From contig JAULAW010000005.1 in NCBI GenBank assembly GCA_032654645.1, forward strand, positions 372,001 through 436,000: 64,000 bases of DNA. The letters run 5' to 3'. Shown one piece after another: positions 42,072 through 50,729 of the stretch (position 1 is its first letter; each line of letters opens with the position of its first letter). This DNA is from CAITJF01 sp032654645. Its GTDB lineage: Bacteria > Pseudomonadota > Gammaproteobacteria > Burkholderiales > Gallionellaceae. The notes beneath the pieces were generated by a model. That model saw only the letters and a list, made by a program, of their open reading frames with translations. It ran no database searches and had not been told where the DNA came from. The translations under genes and the position numbers were made by a program.

Positions 42072-44141
42072 TTATGGGACGTTATAAACCACCGCCACGC
42101 CGGTTTTGGTGGTGATGTAGAGCGATGTGCCTCTGATGGCTACACCTGACGGCCTGGCCAGCGCACCCGGCAATGCTCCTGGCTGGAATTCCTCTTGGCC
42201 CGCCACGCCGACCACCGTCGTAACCACTCCGGCAGGCGTAATCTTGCGGATGGTGTGGTTACCAGTGTCAGCCACATACACGTTGCCCGCGCTGTCAGTG
42301 GCGACACCATTAGAATATGAAAAACTCGCCGCCGCTCCGGTCGCATCGGTGGAGCCGAAAACGCCAGCCGTGCCCGCCAGTGTGCTCACCACCCCGGCAG
42401 GCGTGATCTTGCGGATGGTGCCAACATCAGTCACATAGACATTGCCCGCGCTGTCGGTCGTGACACCCGTCAGGTTTGAAAAGCTCGCAGCCGCTCCGGT
42501 CGCATCGGTGGAGCCGGAAACGCCAGCCGTGCCCGCCAGCGTGCTCACCACACCGGCAGGCGTGATCTTGCGGATGGTGTAGTTACCGGTATCAGCCACA
42601 TAGACATTGCCCGCGCTGTCGGTGGCGACACCCATCGGACCAATAAAGCTCGCCGCCGCGCCGGTCGCATCGGTGGAGCCGAAAGCGCCAGCCGTGCCCG
42701 CCAGCGTACTCACCACCCCGGCAGACGTGATCTTGCGGATGGTGGAATTTCCAAAATCAGCCACATACACGTTGCCCGCGCTGTCTGCGGCTACGCCAAA
42801 CGGGCTTTGAAAACTCGCCGCCGCGCCGGTCGCATCGGTAGAGCCGAACACTCCAGCCGTGCCCGCCAGCGTGCTCACCACCCCGGCAGGCGTGATCTTG
42901 CGAATGGTGGAGTTTCCAAAATCAGCCACATACACGTTGCCCGCGCTGTCTGCGGCTACGCCATACGGGATTTTAAAACTCGCCGCTGCCCCTATCCCAT
43001 CAGCATGTCCCACCCCCGCCGTGCCCGCCAGCGTGCTCACCGCCCCGGCAGACGTAATCTTGCGGATAGTGTAGTTACCGGTATCAGCCACAAAGACATT
43101 ACCCGCGCTGTCGGTGGCCACACCGTACGGATAACGAAAGCTCGCCGCCGCTCCGGTCGCATCGGCGGAGCCGAACACGCCAGCCGTGCCCGCCAGCGTG
43201 CTCACCGCCCCGGCTGGCGTGATCTTGCGGATAGTGTGGTTACCGTAATCAGTCACATACACGTAGCCCGCGCTGTCAGTGGTGACACCATTAGGATATG
43301 AAAAACTCGCCGCCGCTCCGGTCGCATCGGCAGAGCCGGAAACGCGAGCCGTGCCCGCCAGCGTGCTCACCACCCCAGCAGGCGTGATCTTGCGGATGGT
43401 GTAGTTACCAGCATCAGTCACATAGACATTACCCGCGCTGTCGGTGGCGACTCCGTTCGGGTAGAAAAAGCTCGCCGCTACCCCTATCCCGTCAGCGTGA
43501 CCCCTAACCCCAGCCGTGCCCGCCAGCGTCACCACTCCGGCAGGCGTGATCTTGCGGATGGTGTTGTTGCCAGTGTCAGCCACATACACGTTGCCCGCGC
43601 TGTCAGTGGCTACGCCGGTAGGATAGAAAAAGCTTGCCGCCGCGCCGGTCGCATCGGTGGGGCCGGAAACGCCAGCCGTGCCCGCCAGCGTGCTCACCAC
43701 CCCGGCAGGCGTGATCTTGCGGATGGTGTTATTAGAGGTATCGGCCACATAGACATTGCCCGCGCTGTCGGTGGATACGCCGGTAGGATAGAAAAAGCTT
43801 GCCGCCGCGCCGGTCGCATCGGTGGAGCCGGAAACGCCAGCCGTGCCCGCAAGCGTGCTCACCGCCCCGGCTGGCGTAATCTTGCGGATAGTGTGGTTGT
43901 CAGTATCAGCCACATAGACATTGCCCGCGCTGTCGGTGGCTACCCCGCCCGTACCAGTAAAACTCGCTGCCGCCCCAATCGCGTCGGTATGGCCGTAGCA
44001 ACTCAAGCACCCTGCAAGCAGGGCCAGTTCGGGCTGCGTCACTGGGGGCGAGTTTGAGTTCCCGCCACCGCCGCAGGCAACCAACAACATTGCGGGAAGA
44101 AAATACTGCGCTGTATGAAAAAGTTTTGTAATGAACTGCAT
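42072..44141 (-). CDS. NHL-repeat beta-propeller lipoprotein
   Basis: A 689-residue protein. The signal peptide ends in the lipobox MLLVACGGGGN, so it is probably exported and lipidated. After that, about eleven units of roughly 50-55 residues each contain GVATDSAGNVYVADTGN-x-TIRKITPAG, VVSTLAGTAGV and ATGAAASF, the NHL beta-propeller pattern. The units are nearly identical at DNA level too, so recombination could change their number. It ends with a divergent unit (TTVVGVAGQEEFQPGALPGALARPSGVAIRGTSLYITTK). The ligand is unknown. Confidence 0.88.
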   Translation of the reverse strand: MQFITKLFHTAQYFLPAMLLVACGGGGNSNSPPVTQPELALLAGCLSCYGHTDAIGAAASFTGTGGVATDSAGNVYVADTDNHTIRKITPAGAVSTLAGTAGVSGSTDATGAAASFFYPTGVSTDSAGNVYVADTSNNTIRKITPAGVVSTLAGTAGVSGPTDATGAAASFFYPTGVATDSAGNVYVADTGNNTIRKITPAGVVTLAGTAGVRGHADGIGVAASFFYPNGVATDSAGNVYVTDAGNYTIRKITPAGVVSTLAGTARVSGSADATGAAASFSYPNGVTTDSAGYVYVTDYGNHTIRKITPAGAVSTLAGTAGVFGSADATGAAASFRYPYGVATDSAGNVFVADTGNYTIRKITSAGAVSTLAGTAGVGHADGIGAAASFKIPYGVAADSAGNVYVADFGNSTIRKITPAGVVSTLAGTAGVFGSTDATGAAASFQSPFGVAADSAGNVYVADFGNSTIRKITSAGVVSTLAGTAGAFGSTDATGAAASFIGPMGVATDSAGNVYVADTGNYTIRKITPAGVVSTLAGTAGVSGSTDATGAAASFSNLTGVTTDSAGNVYVTDVGTIRKITPAGVVSTLAGTAGVFGSTDATGAAASFSYSNGVATDSAGNVYVADTGNHTIRKITPAGVVTTVVGVAGQEEFQPGALPGALARPSGVAIRGTSLYITTKTGVAVVYNVP
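42195..44010. repeat. Tandem coding repeats of about 160 bp
   Basis: About eleven tandem units share GCCACATACACGTTGCCCGC, CGTGATCTTGCGGATGGTG and GCCGTGCCCGCCAGCGTGCT on the plus strand. Variation is mostly at a few positions, which points to homogenisation by recombination. Confidence 0.8.
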
Positions 44142-44342
44142 GGTGATGCGCCCCTATTCTTGGTGAATTGATCTTTCCCCACACAAGTAAGGAGGCTACA
44201 AATCAATGCGCAAGCACACTAACAGCAATATCCCGCAATAACAATATGTCGAAAGGCCTAGGCTATTGATCCCCAGTACCTTGGGAAAACAACCCTGGCC
44301 GGTTGCAAAAAGCTTTATCGGGCTTTAGGCGTAACGCCGCTC

Positions 44343-44435
44343 TCACCCCCAAATCTCGGCAGGCAATTTCAATCTTTCCACCGGTTTGTCGCCCAGCAGG
44401 TGTTCTTCGATGATGGCGGCCACATCATCTTTCCC
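44343..44435 (-). pseudogene. C-terminal remnant of a thioredoxin-like 2Fe-2S ferredoxin
   Basis: The peptide DDVAAIIEEHLLGDKPVERL followed by KLPAEIWG resembles the C-terminus of (2Fe-2S) ferredoxin-type proteins, which end in a VxxIVEEHL-x-G-x-PVERL pattern. Upstream in frame the sequence changes to repeat DNA, and no cysteine-containing part is present. This is a remnant, not a working gene. Confidence 0.5.
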
Positions 44436-44518
44436 TAGGGTGGGGGTGGGTCGTGTTTTAACTTGTATGATGTAATTTTTATACGGTATTTTGAAAACAC
44501 CAACTCCCTTAGTCGAAT

Positions 44519-44596
44519 GGTTATAACCAATGACTTGGCTGTCGTTGTTGGACAGCCTAGTCAGATGGCCAGTAGTTTTACCAGTAGTTCCATCAG
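44519..44596 (-). repeat. Dispersed repeat A, copy 3
   Basis: On the minus strand: CTGATGGAACTACTGG, a short internal duplication, GGCCATCTGACTAGGCTGTC and CAGCCAAGTCATTGGTTATA. Confidence 0.6.
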
Positions 44597-44685
44597 TTGG
44601 GATGAAATGTAGATTTTTAGAGATTCCCTTTACAAACACCCTCTGCTAACATGACCACTTGCTTATGACCATAAGGAGAGATGCC

Positions 44686-44964
44686 ATGCAAATACCTGCG
44701 GCGGAATTCAAGACAAATTGCCTGAAGATCATGGACGAGGTGGAAAGGACCCACGACCCGGTCGTCATCACCAAGCGCGGCAGGCCGGTCGCCAAACTGG
44801 TTCCGGTGGAGCGGCCCGGAACAACGAAACGCAAGCCGTTGTTCGGTTACATGGCAGGCGAGGCAACCCTGCTCGGCGATGTGTTGAACATGCCGAAAAC
44901 AATCTGGGAAGCCGATGCCGGGACGGAGCCTAACCTCGGAGTGAAAGCCCGCCGTGCGCGCTGA
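44686..44964 (+). CDS. Phd/YefM-family antitoxin
   Basis: A 92-residue protein starting MQIPAAEFKTNCLKIMDEVERTHDPVVITKRGRPVAKLVPV, the standard Phd/YefM fold that binds operator DNA. The C-terminal part (GYMAGEATLLGDVL...WEADAG) neutralises the toxin. The start at 44686 has AAGGAGAG six bases before it; an earlier in-frame codon at 44659 does not. It overlaps the PIN toxin by 11 bases. Confidence 0.9.
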   Translation: MQIPAAEFKTNCLKIMDEVERTHDPVVITKRGRPVAKLVPVERPGTTKRKPLFGYMAGEATLLGDVLNMPKTIWEADAGTEPNLGVKARRAR

Positions 44965-45382
44965 ATCTTCCCTGCTGCTGGACACACACATCTGGCTGTG
45001 GCTGGTTTGCGGCGTTCAGGGGAAAATCAGCCCACCCACATTGCGAACCATCGAACGGGTCGGACAGCGCCGAGCCTTGTTCATCTCTATCATCTCGGTG
45101 TGGGAAATCGCCTTGCTCGAAAGCAAGCGGCGGATCGCCCTGCCGATGCCGGCACAAAAATGGATGGCACGCGCTCTCGATAATCCGGAAATTCAACTGA
45201 TCGGTCTCGACGCCCCGGAAATTGTCCTGGATAGCTGCCACCTTCCGGAAGAATTCCACGCTGACCCGGCGGATCGTTTTCTGGTCGCCACCGCACGTGC
45301 CAGAAACGCCACACTGGTGACTGCCGACCAGCGCATCCTGGATTATTCAAAACTTGGTCACGTAAAAACCCTCGCCCCATAG
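44954..45382 (+). CDS. PIN-domain (VapC-like) ribonuclease toxin
   Basis: A 142-residue protein starting at GTG 44954. The acidic active-site residues are in LLLDTHIWLWLV, ISVWEIALLESKRRI and FHADPADRFLVATARARNATLVTADQRIL, as in VapC endoribonucleases. The overlap with the Phd-type antitoxin identifies a complete type II toxin-antitoxin locus. No lesion is visible. Confidence 0.92.
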   Translation: MRAESSLLLDTHIWLWLVCGVQGKISPPTLRTIERVGQRRALFISIISVWEIALLESKRRIALPMPAQKWMARALDNPEIQLIGLDAPEIVLDSCHLPEEFHADPADRFLVATARARNATLVTADQRILDYSKLGHVKTLAP

Positions 45383-45650
45383 CCGGGCGTGCTGGAGAGA
45401 GGCTTTAACCGATAGTAAATTATACTCAGTGCAGTAATTTTTGGCGCACCTTCCTTTGGTGGTTTATCAACACCCATGCTTTGGCATGCTGATGCCGTTC
45501 CGGGAAGCGAGCGCCCATTACATTATTCCAACCTGCACGGGAATGTAATGAATGGCCAAGGAATTATTTGGGGTGAAACCCCCCTATAGTGCTGGCAGCC
45601 AAGCACGAGTTTTGTTACATTCCGCGCATACATCATTCATTGAGCACACC

Positions 45651-46346
45651 ATGACCAACGCCGACCCGCTCGAACTGGAAAAATTCAGCCAGCTTGCACA
45701 CCGCTGGTGGGACCCCAACAGCGAGTTCAAGCCGCTGCATGAAATCAATCCGCTGCGCCTGGATTACATTAACCGCATCGTGCCACTGTCCGGCAAGACC
45801 GTGCTGGATGTCGGCTGCGGCGGCGGCATTCTGGCCGAAAGCATGGCCGCGCTTGGCGCGCAGGTCACCGGCATTGATCTTGGCGACAAGCCCTTGCAGG
45901 TTGCCAAGTTGCACTTGCTGGAAAGCGGGCTTCAGGTAAGCTACCGCAATATCGCCGTGGAAGACCTCGCCGCCGAACAACCGGAACACTACGACGTGAT
46001 TACCTGCATGGAAATGCTGGAGCATGTACCCGACCCGGAGAGCACCGTGCATGCCTGTGCGCAACTGGTCAAACCCGGCGGCCATGTGTTCTTCTCCACC
46101 CTCAACCGCAACCCAAAGTCATATTTGTTCGCGGTGATCGGGGCGGAGTATCTGCTCAAGCTGCTGCCGCGCGGAACGCATGATTACGACAAGTTCATCA
46201 AGCCTTCCGAACTCGCGCAATATTGCCGCAACGCGGGGCTGAACGTAAGCGGCATCACCGGCATGAGCTACAACCCCATCAACAAAACTTACTCGCTCGG
46301 CAAGGATACCGATGTGAACTATATCTTTTCCTGCCGTCGTGATTGA
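45651..46346 (+). CDS. ubiG: Ubiquinone biosynthesis O-methyltransferase
   Basis: A 231-residue SAM methyltransferase that performs both O-methylations in ubiquinone synthesis. The opening TNADPLELEKFSQLAHRWWDPNSEFKPLHEINPLRLDYI is diagnostic. The SAM loop is VLDVGCGGGILAESMA; CMEMLEHVPDPES and FFSTLNRNPKSYLFAVIGAEYLL are also typical. ATG 45651 is chosen; upstream in-frame residues are not conserved. The 3' end overlaps gph by 8 bases. Confidence 0.96.
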   Translation: MTNADPLELEKFSQLAHRWWDPNSEFKPLHEINPLRLDYINRIVPLSGKTVLDVGCGGGILAESMAALGAQVTGIDLGDKPLQVAKLHLLESGLQVSYRNIAVEDLAAEQPEHYDVITCMEMLEHVPDPESTVHACAQLVKPGGHVFFSTLNRNPKSYLFAVIGAEYLLKLLPRGTHDYDKFIKPSELAQYCRNAGLNVSGITGMSYNPINKTYSLGKDTDVNYIFSCRRD

Positions 46347-46992
46347 AGCGGTTTTATTCGACCTCGACGGCACCTTCGCGGATACGGCGCCGGATTTGGC
46401 CGCAGCCCTCAATCATGTGCGCAGCCTGCGCGGTCTGCACCCTTTGCCGCTGGAAGCCATACGCCCGCAGGCGTCTCACGGTTCCGTCGGACTGCTCAAG
46501 GCCGGCTTTAACATCGAGCCGGGCATGCCGGATTTTGCGAACCTGCGCGCAGCTTTCCTGCATTATTACGAAACTCATATCTGCGTCCACACCACGCTGT
46601 TCCCGGGCATGGCGCAACTGGTCGAAACGCTGGAACAACGCGGCCTGCCGTGGGGCATCGTCACCAACAAGCCGCACCGCTACACCGTGCCGTTGATGCG
46701 GGCGCTGGGCTATGCGCAACGCGCCGCCTGCATGGTAAGCGGCGACACCTGCGAACACGCAAAACCGCACCCGAAACCGTTGCTGCATGCCGCCGGACTG
46801 ATGGGAGTCGATCACGCACGTTGCCTTTATTTGGGCGACGATCTGCGCGACATGGAGGCGGCACAAGCCGCGAATATGATCGGCATCATCGCGAGCTACG
46901 GCTACATCGACCCGGCCTCAAACACGAGCACTTGGCCGTCTGAAGGCAGCGTCCAGACACCTTTCGCATTAATGCGCTACCTGATGCCTTGA
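46339..46992 (+). CDS. gph: HAD phosphatase: phosphoglycolate or MurNAc-6-phosphate phosphatase
   Basis: A 217-residue HAD hydrolase that starts at GTG 46339 inside the end of ubiG. The motifs are the nucleophile AVLFDLDGTFADTAPDLAAALN, motif II IVTNKPH, the Lys in AKPHPKPLL and the acidic motif YLGDDLRDMEAAQAA. Family naming is Gph, but the gene directly after ubiG in Pseudomonas is MupP (peptidoglycan recycling), and sequence alone does not separate the two. It is translationally coupled to ubiG. Confidence 0.87.
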   Translation: MIEAVLFDLDGTFADTAPDLAAALNHVRSLRGLHPLPLEAIRPQASHGSVGLLKAGFNIEPGMPDFANLRAAFLHYYETHICVHTTLFPGMAQLVETLEQRGLPWGIVTNKPHRYTVPLMRALGYAQRAACMVSGDTCEHAKPHPKPLLHAAGLMGVDHARCLYLGDDLRDMEAAQAANMIGIIASYGYIDPASNTSTWPSEGSVQTPFALMRYLMP

Positions 46993-47087
46993 ACAGCGGT
47001 ATCATTTCCATGCCAAAGCGAGACGGGCAATCAGAAAGCCAGAAAGCAGAATGTATCTGTAGTTTTGAAAAGTAACTGAGGATCGCA

Positions 47088-48674
47088 ATGCTCCCAAAGA
47101 AAATATTTCGCGGCGTCCAGCCTTACCTCACCGCAGTTGCTGTGGTTGTAGTCGTGGCACTCCTTGTTCTCGCGATCTACTTTACCAACCTTAACATGCA
47201 ATGGATCACATTCCTGACCGGCATCCTGATCGCATCAGTTCTCGGCATGGCAAGCCGTGCATCGCGCGCCGAATGGATCATTACCCGCCGCACCGCACAG
47301 CTGACATCTTTGAAGGATAAGCTCGAACATGAAACTTTGCTCCGAAAAAAAGCTACGGCCGACCAACAGAAGGCTCTTTCCCTGCTACAACAAACCGAAC
47401 AAGCCTTTAACCGCCTGATCCCGAGACAACTGGTCAAACTTCTGGATAGAGACAGCATCCTCGATGTCAAGCTGGGTGATCAAATAGAACGCAAGCTAAC
47501 CATCATGTTCACGGATATCCGCAGCTTCACCACTCTATCCGAGACCATGACCCCGCAAGAAAACTTCAATTTTCTCAACTCTTATCTTCAACAGATGGAG
47601 CCGGTCATCAGCGCACACCACGGCATTATCGACAAGTACGTGGGGGACACCATCCTCGCGCTATTCACCCAAGGCGCAGACGATGCCGTAAGCGGTGCGA
47701 TCCACATGCTCGAAAAACTGGAGGAATACAATGCCGGGCGCGCGCGAGCCGGTTATGAACCGGTCAAGATCGGATTTGGACTCAACACCGGCTTGGCCAT
47801 GATCGGCACGGTCGGCGGGGAAGGCCGAATGGAAAGCACCGTGATCGGGGATGCAGTCAACCTGACCTCACGCATCGAAGAATCCACCAAGATTTACAAT
47901 ACTCCGCTGCTGATCAGCCAGAACACCCTGTATGACCTGTCCATCCCAGGGAAATACGATATCCGTTTTCTGGACCGCATCCGCGTGAAGGGAAAAACAC
48001 AACCGCTATCAATCTATGAAGTGTTCAACAATGACCCTGTTATCCTGAGGGATGGCAAGCGCGCGACTAAGCTCAAGTTTGAGAAGGCAGTCATCCACTA
48101 TCACTTGAAAGAAATTCCACGTGCAATGGAGCTGCTCACTCAATGCATAGAAATTGCACCCAAGGACCTGCCTGCCCGCATCTACCTGGCACGCTGTGAG
48201 TCGTACCTGTCCAGCAGCCGGCACCTCGGCACTGGCGAGCTGAACAACCAACTGGAATGGAAAAAAGAATTTCAGATCGGTATTGAACAAATTGACGAAT
48301 CACACAAGCTTCTATTCGACAAAACAAACGAATTCATATCGGCATCCATAACCGGGGATAGCCCGGCCATTCGGGAAATATTCTCCCTCCTTGCCGTCCA
48401 TCACATGGAGAACATAAGCAAGGAAGAAGACTTGATGCGCAGATACAACTACCCGTTCCTTGAAAGCCATTTGCAGGAACATAAGCGCTATATCGAAAAC
48501 TATATGGCTCTCAAGGAAGAAGTCTATGCGGAAAATTGTGACTTACCTTTCATCTCATTTCGCACCCAACTTCTTATGTTTGACTGGTTTACCGGCCATA
48601 TCGCCAAGAGCGACAGGCACATGGGGCGCTATCTGGTCAACGCAATGCAATCACCGTCAAGCCATTCCGCTTAA
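47088..48674 (+). CDS. Membrane adenylate cyclase fused to a hemerythrin domain
   Basis: A 528-residue protein. Two N-terminal transmembrane helices (YLTAVAVVVVVALLVLAIYF and WITFLTGILIASVLGMAS) are followed by a coiled coil (70-115). The class III cyclase domain (about 135-320) has metal Asp in IMFTDIRSFTTLS and KYVGDTILALF, and the later VIGDAVNLTSRIEEST with transition-state Asn and Arg. A helical TPR-like linker leads to a C-terminal hemerythrin (about 385-520) with iron ligands in DESHKLLFDKTNEF, LAVHHMENISKEED, ESHLQEHKRYI and WFTGHIAKSDRHMG. It could couple oxygen or nitric oxide binding to cAMP output. Confidence 0.9.
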   Translation: MLPKKIFRGVQPYLTAVAVVVVVALLVLAIYFTNLNMQWITFLTGILIASVLGMASRASRAEWIITRRTAQLTSLKDKLEHETLLRKKATADQQKALSLLQQTEQAFNRLIPRQLVKLLDRDSILDVKLGDQIERKLTIMFTDIRSFTTLSETMTPQENFNFLNSYLQQMEPVISAHHGIIDKYVGDTILALFTQGADDAVSGAIHMLEKLEEYNAGRARAGYEPVKIGFGLNTGLAMIGTVGGEGRMESTVIGDAVNLTSRIEESTKIYNTPLLISQNTLYDLSIPGKYDIRFLDRIRVKGKTQPLSIYEVFNNDPVILRDGKRATKLKFEKAVIHYHLKEIPRAMELLTQCIEIAPKDLPARIYLARCESYLSSSRHLGTGELNNQLEWKKEFQIGIEQIDESHKLLFDKTNEFISASITGDSPAIREIFSLLAVHHMENISKEEDLMRRYNYPFLESHLQEHKRYIENYMALKEEVYAENCDLPFISFRTQLLMFDWFTGHIAKSDRHMGRYLVNAMQSPSSHSA

Positions 48675-48766
48675 TAGGAAAGTTTCTGCCATTGAAACTT
48701 TATGGGTATTTCCCACTCCGATACTGCTACAATCTGCCAAGCTGTGCAGCAGATAATAACGAAACC

Positions 48767-49135
48767 GGGGGCGACCTGGCTTCGACGTGGGTTGCAAAGC
48801 AGTGTAGGGCATACCGAGGACCCGCCACCTCGTAAATCAGCTGGAAAACCAATAGTCGCAAACGACGAAAAGTACGCTTTAGCCGCGTAAGCGGTTAGAC
48901 CTCACACCCTGCTGTCCGTGGAGGGGCTTGATACCGCAAGGTTGAGATGAGTGAGGTCATTTACACGGAATCGTGTCATGCAGGGTTACTTTGTATGGCA
49001 TTAAACTTAGGTGACTCGTCTGGTAGCAGCCTGTCGGTTGGCGTCTGCCAGATCAGATCAAATAACCAGACTAAGTATGTAGAACTGCCTGTAGAGTGCT
49101 TGCGGACGCGGGTTCAATTCCCGCCGCCTCCACCA
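48767..49135 (+). ncRNA. ssrA: tmRNA
   Basis: The 5' end GGGGGCGACCTGGCTTCGAC and the 3' end GTTCAATTCCCGCC...CCACCA form the tRNA-like part, with the acceptor stem pairing GGGGGCG with CGCCTCC. The tag reading frame at 48858-48890 encodes ANDEKYALAA and ends TAA. Total length is about 369 nt. Its 3' end is the attachment site of the integrative element that follows; the gene is rebuilt intact by the element's left end. Confidence 0.97.
49109..49128. repeat. attL: 20-bp core shared with attR
   Basis: CGGGTTCAATTCCCGCCGCC, the T-loop to acceptor end of ssrA, is repeated exactly at 59810-59829, followed by TCCACCA here and CCACCA there. Confidence 0.88.
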
Positions 49136-49157
49136 ATAATACCCCCAACGGGGTTCA

Positions 49158-49185
49158 ACGCCGTCCAAAAGACGGCGTTTTTCTT
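49158..49185 (+). terminator. Rho-independent terminator after ssrA
   Basis: ACGCCGTC and GACGGCGT form an 8-base stem with loop CAAAA, followed by TTTTTCTTT. It lies in the element, so the element supplies the terminator for ssrA. Confidence 0.75.
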
Positions 49186-49247
49186 TGGCTTCCCGCATAT
49201 TCATTGTCCATTATTGTCCTGCAAAATCCGATTGCATCCTAGCCCAA

Positions 49248-49268
49248 TGGGGGTATTATTGGGGGTAT
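49248..49268 (+). repeat. Sub-terminal direct repeat, left
   Basis: TGGGGGTATTATT followed by GGGGGTAT, identical to 59726-59746. A candidate integrase arm site. Confidence 0.6.
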
Positions 49269-49296
49269 CAAGAGACATTGAACCGGAGGATTTTAT

Positions 49297-50550
49297 ATGT
49301 CTGGGGGTATCGGCGGAAGGTTGACGGACAAGGCTTGCAAGGCCTTTGTGGCTCAAGAAGCGCGTGGAAAGAAGCTTCCAGACGGAGGCGGTCTGCATCT
49401 CTTTATCACGCCTGCCGGGGGAGCCACCTGGCGCATCAAGTACCGGATCGACGGCAAGGAGAAGATTTACTCCATCGGTGCCTACCCTGCCATCTCCTTG
49501 GCGGCGGCGCGTATCGAGCTGGGCGAGGTCAAGGCGCTACTCCGGGAAAACAAAGACCCGGTAACACAGCGCCGCATCAACCGGGCGGAAACCAGCGCAT
49601 CCAGCGACGACACCTTTGCGGCTGTCGCGGGCGTATGGCTGGCCATGAAGCAAAAGGAATGGAGCGCAGGCCATTACACCAAGTCCTCGCGGGCCTTCGA
49701 GCGCGACATCTACCCGGCCATCGGCAAGCTGCCCATCGCCAGCATCACCCCCGCCATCGTGGCAAAAGCCATTGAAGACATCCACAAGCGCGACGTGCTC
49801 GAAACCGCCACCCGCATTCTCCAGCACCTGAACGGCGTTTTCCGCTACGCCCAAGCCAAGGGGTTATGCCGCGATAATCCGGCCCTGCCTGCCCGCGAGA
49901 TACTCCCGCGCAAGAAAGACACCGGGCGGATGCCTGCCTTGCTCGAATGGCCTGCGCTGGGCGATATATTGCGCCGTGCAGATATGGCTAGAATTTCCTC
50001 ATCCGTGCGCATGGCGCATCGTCTGTGCGCCTTCACGGCCATGCGTATCGGCAACATCGTCGAAGCCGAATGGAAAGAATTTCACCTCGACGACGCTCAA
50101 CCCACATGGGTCATTCCGCGCGCGAAAATGAAAGTCACCTCCCGGCCCATTGACCACCGCATACCCCTGTGCCCGGAAATCGCCGCCGAGCTGCACCAAT
50201 GGGAAAATGTATTTGGCAACAAAGGCTATGTATTCCCCTCCCCGCAAGGCGGCAAACACATCGGGCGCGAAGCCATCGAAAAGGTGTACCGCGTAACCCT
50301 GGGGCTGGATGGCAAACATTCACCCCACGGCTGGCGCAGCTCATTTTCCACGCTGGCGCGCGACAACAGCTTTACCCGCGACGTGGTGGAGCTTGCGCTG
50401 GATCATGCACACGACAACGAAGTCGCGCGCGCCTATGACCGTGGCGAGCGGTTCGATGAGCGGGTCAAACTTTTTGAGTGGTGGGGCGCACAACTTGCCG
50501 CCGCACAGCGCGGGGCAACGGTTATTCCGCTAAAAACCAAAGCGGCTTAA
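49297..50550 (+). CDS. Tyrosine-recombinase integrase (DUF4102/P4-type)
   Basis: A 417-residue integrase. The N-terminal DUF4102 arm-binding domain (LTDKACKAFVAQEARGKKLPDGGGLHLFI, KIYSIGAYPAISLAAAR) is followed by a core-binding domain and the catalytic domain. Catalytic Arg is in LCAFTAMRIGNIVEA, the His-x-x-Arg in HSPHGWRSSF, and the Tyr in ARAYDRGER. It lies directly beside attL and is intact. It should recombine the ssrA att sites. Confidence 0.93.
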   Translation: MSGGIGGRLTDKACKAFVAQEARGKKLPDGGGLHLFITPAGGATWRIKYRIDGKEKIYSIGAYPAISLAAARIELGEVKALLRENKDPVTQRRINRAETSASSDDTFAAVAGVWLAMKQKEWSAGHYTKSSRAFERDIYPAIGKLPIASITPAIVAKAIEDIHKRDVLETATRILQHLNGVFRYAQAKGLCRDNPALPAREILPRKKDTGRMPALLEWPALGDILRRADMARISSSVRMAHRLCAFTAMRIGNIVEAEWKEFHLDDAQPTWVIPRAKMKVTSRPIDHRIPLCPEIAAELHQWENVFGNKGYVFPSPQGGKHIGREAIEKVYRVTLGLDGKHSPHGWRSSFSTLARDNSFTRDVVELALDHAHDNEVARAYDRGERFDERVKLFEWWGAQLAAAQRGATVIPLKTKAA

Positions 50551-50729
50551 TGCCTGTCAGCCGCGAGGTGGTCAACCTTTGCCAGAACCATGTCATCGGC
50601 AGCAAAGTTGACCGTGTGTATTTGCTCGACGACTACGCCGACGAAAAGCGCGAGGCGTGGAATAAGTTGGGCGATAGATTGGAGGCCATTCTCAGCGCAT
50701 CCAATGTGGTCAGCTTGAAAAACGCTTAA
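50550..50729 (+). pseudogene. C-terminal fragment of a second integrase
   Basis: The peptide HVIGSKVDRVYLLDDYADEK and the following REAWNKLGDRLEAILSAS resemble the last 45 residues of P4-type integrases (a HxxGSKVDRxY...R pattern). The intact integrase ends just before, overlapping TAATG, so this is a left-over end of another integrase gene or a short read-through product. Confidence 0.55.

Larger units (their letters stand above)
44142..44685. other. Intergenic region with repeat A and a gene remnant
   Basis: Bases 44343-44435 (minus) look like the last 30 codons of a 2Fe-2S ferredoxin-type gene and 44519-44596 is repeat A. The rest holds no recognised gene. The AAGGAGAG ribosome site of the antitoxin gene is at 44673. 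Confidence 0.5.

Noticed and set aside
42195..44010. Tandem repeats considered as a CRISPR array
   Set aside because: Units are about 160 bp, lie in one open frame and translate to NHL repeats; there are no spacers or cas genes.
44436..44639. Upstream part of the 98-codon frame around the ferredoxin-like tail
   Set aside because: It is repeat A and other intergenic sequence read in frame; only the last 30 codons look like a protein family.
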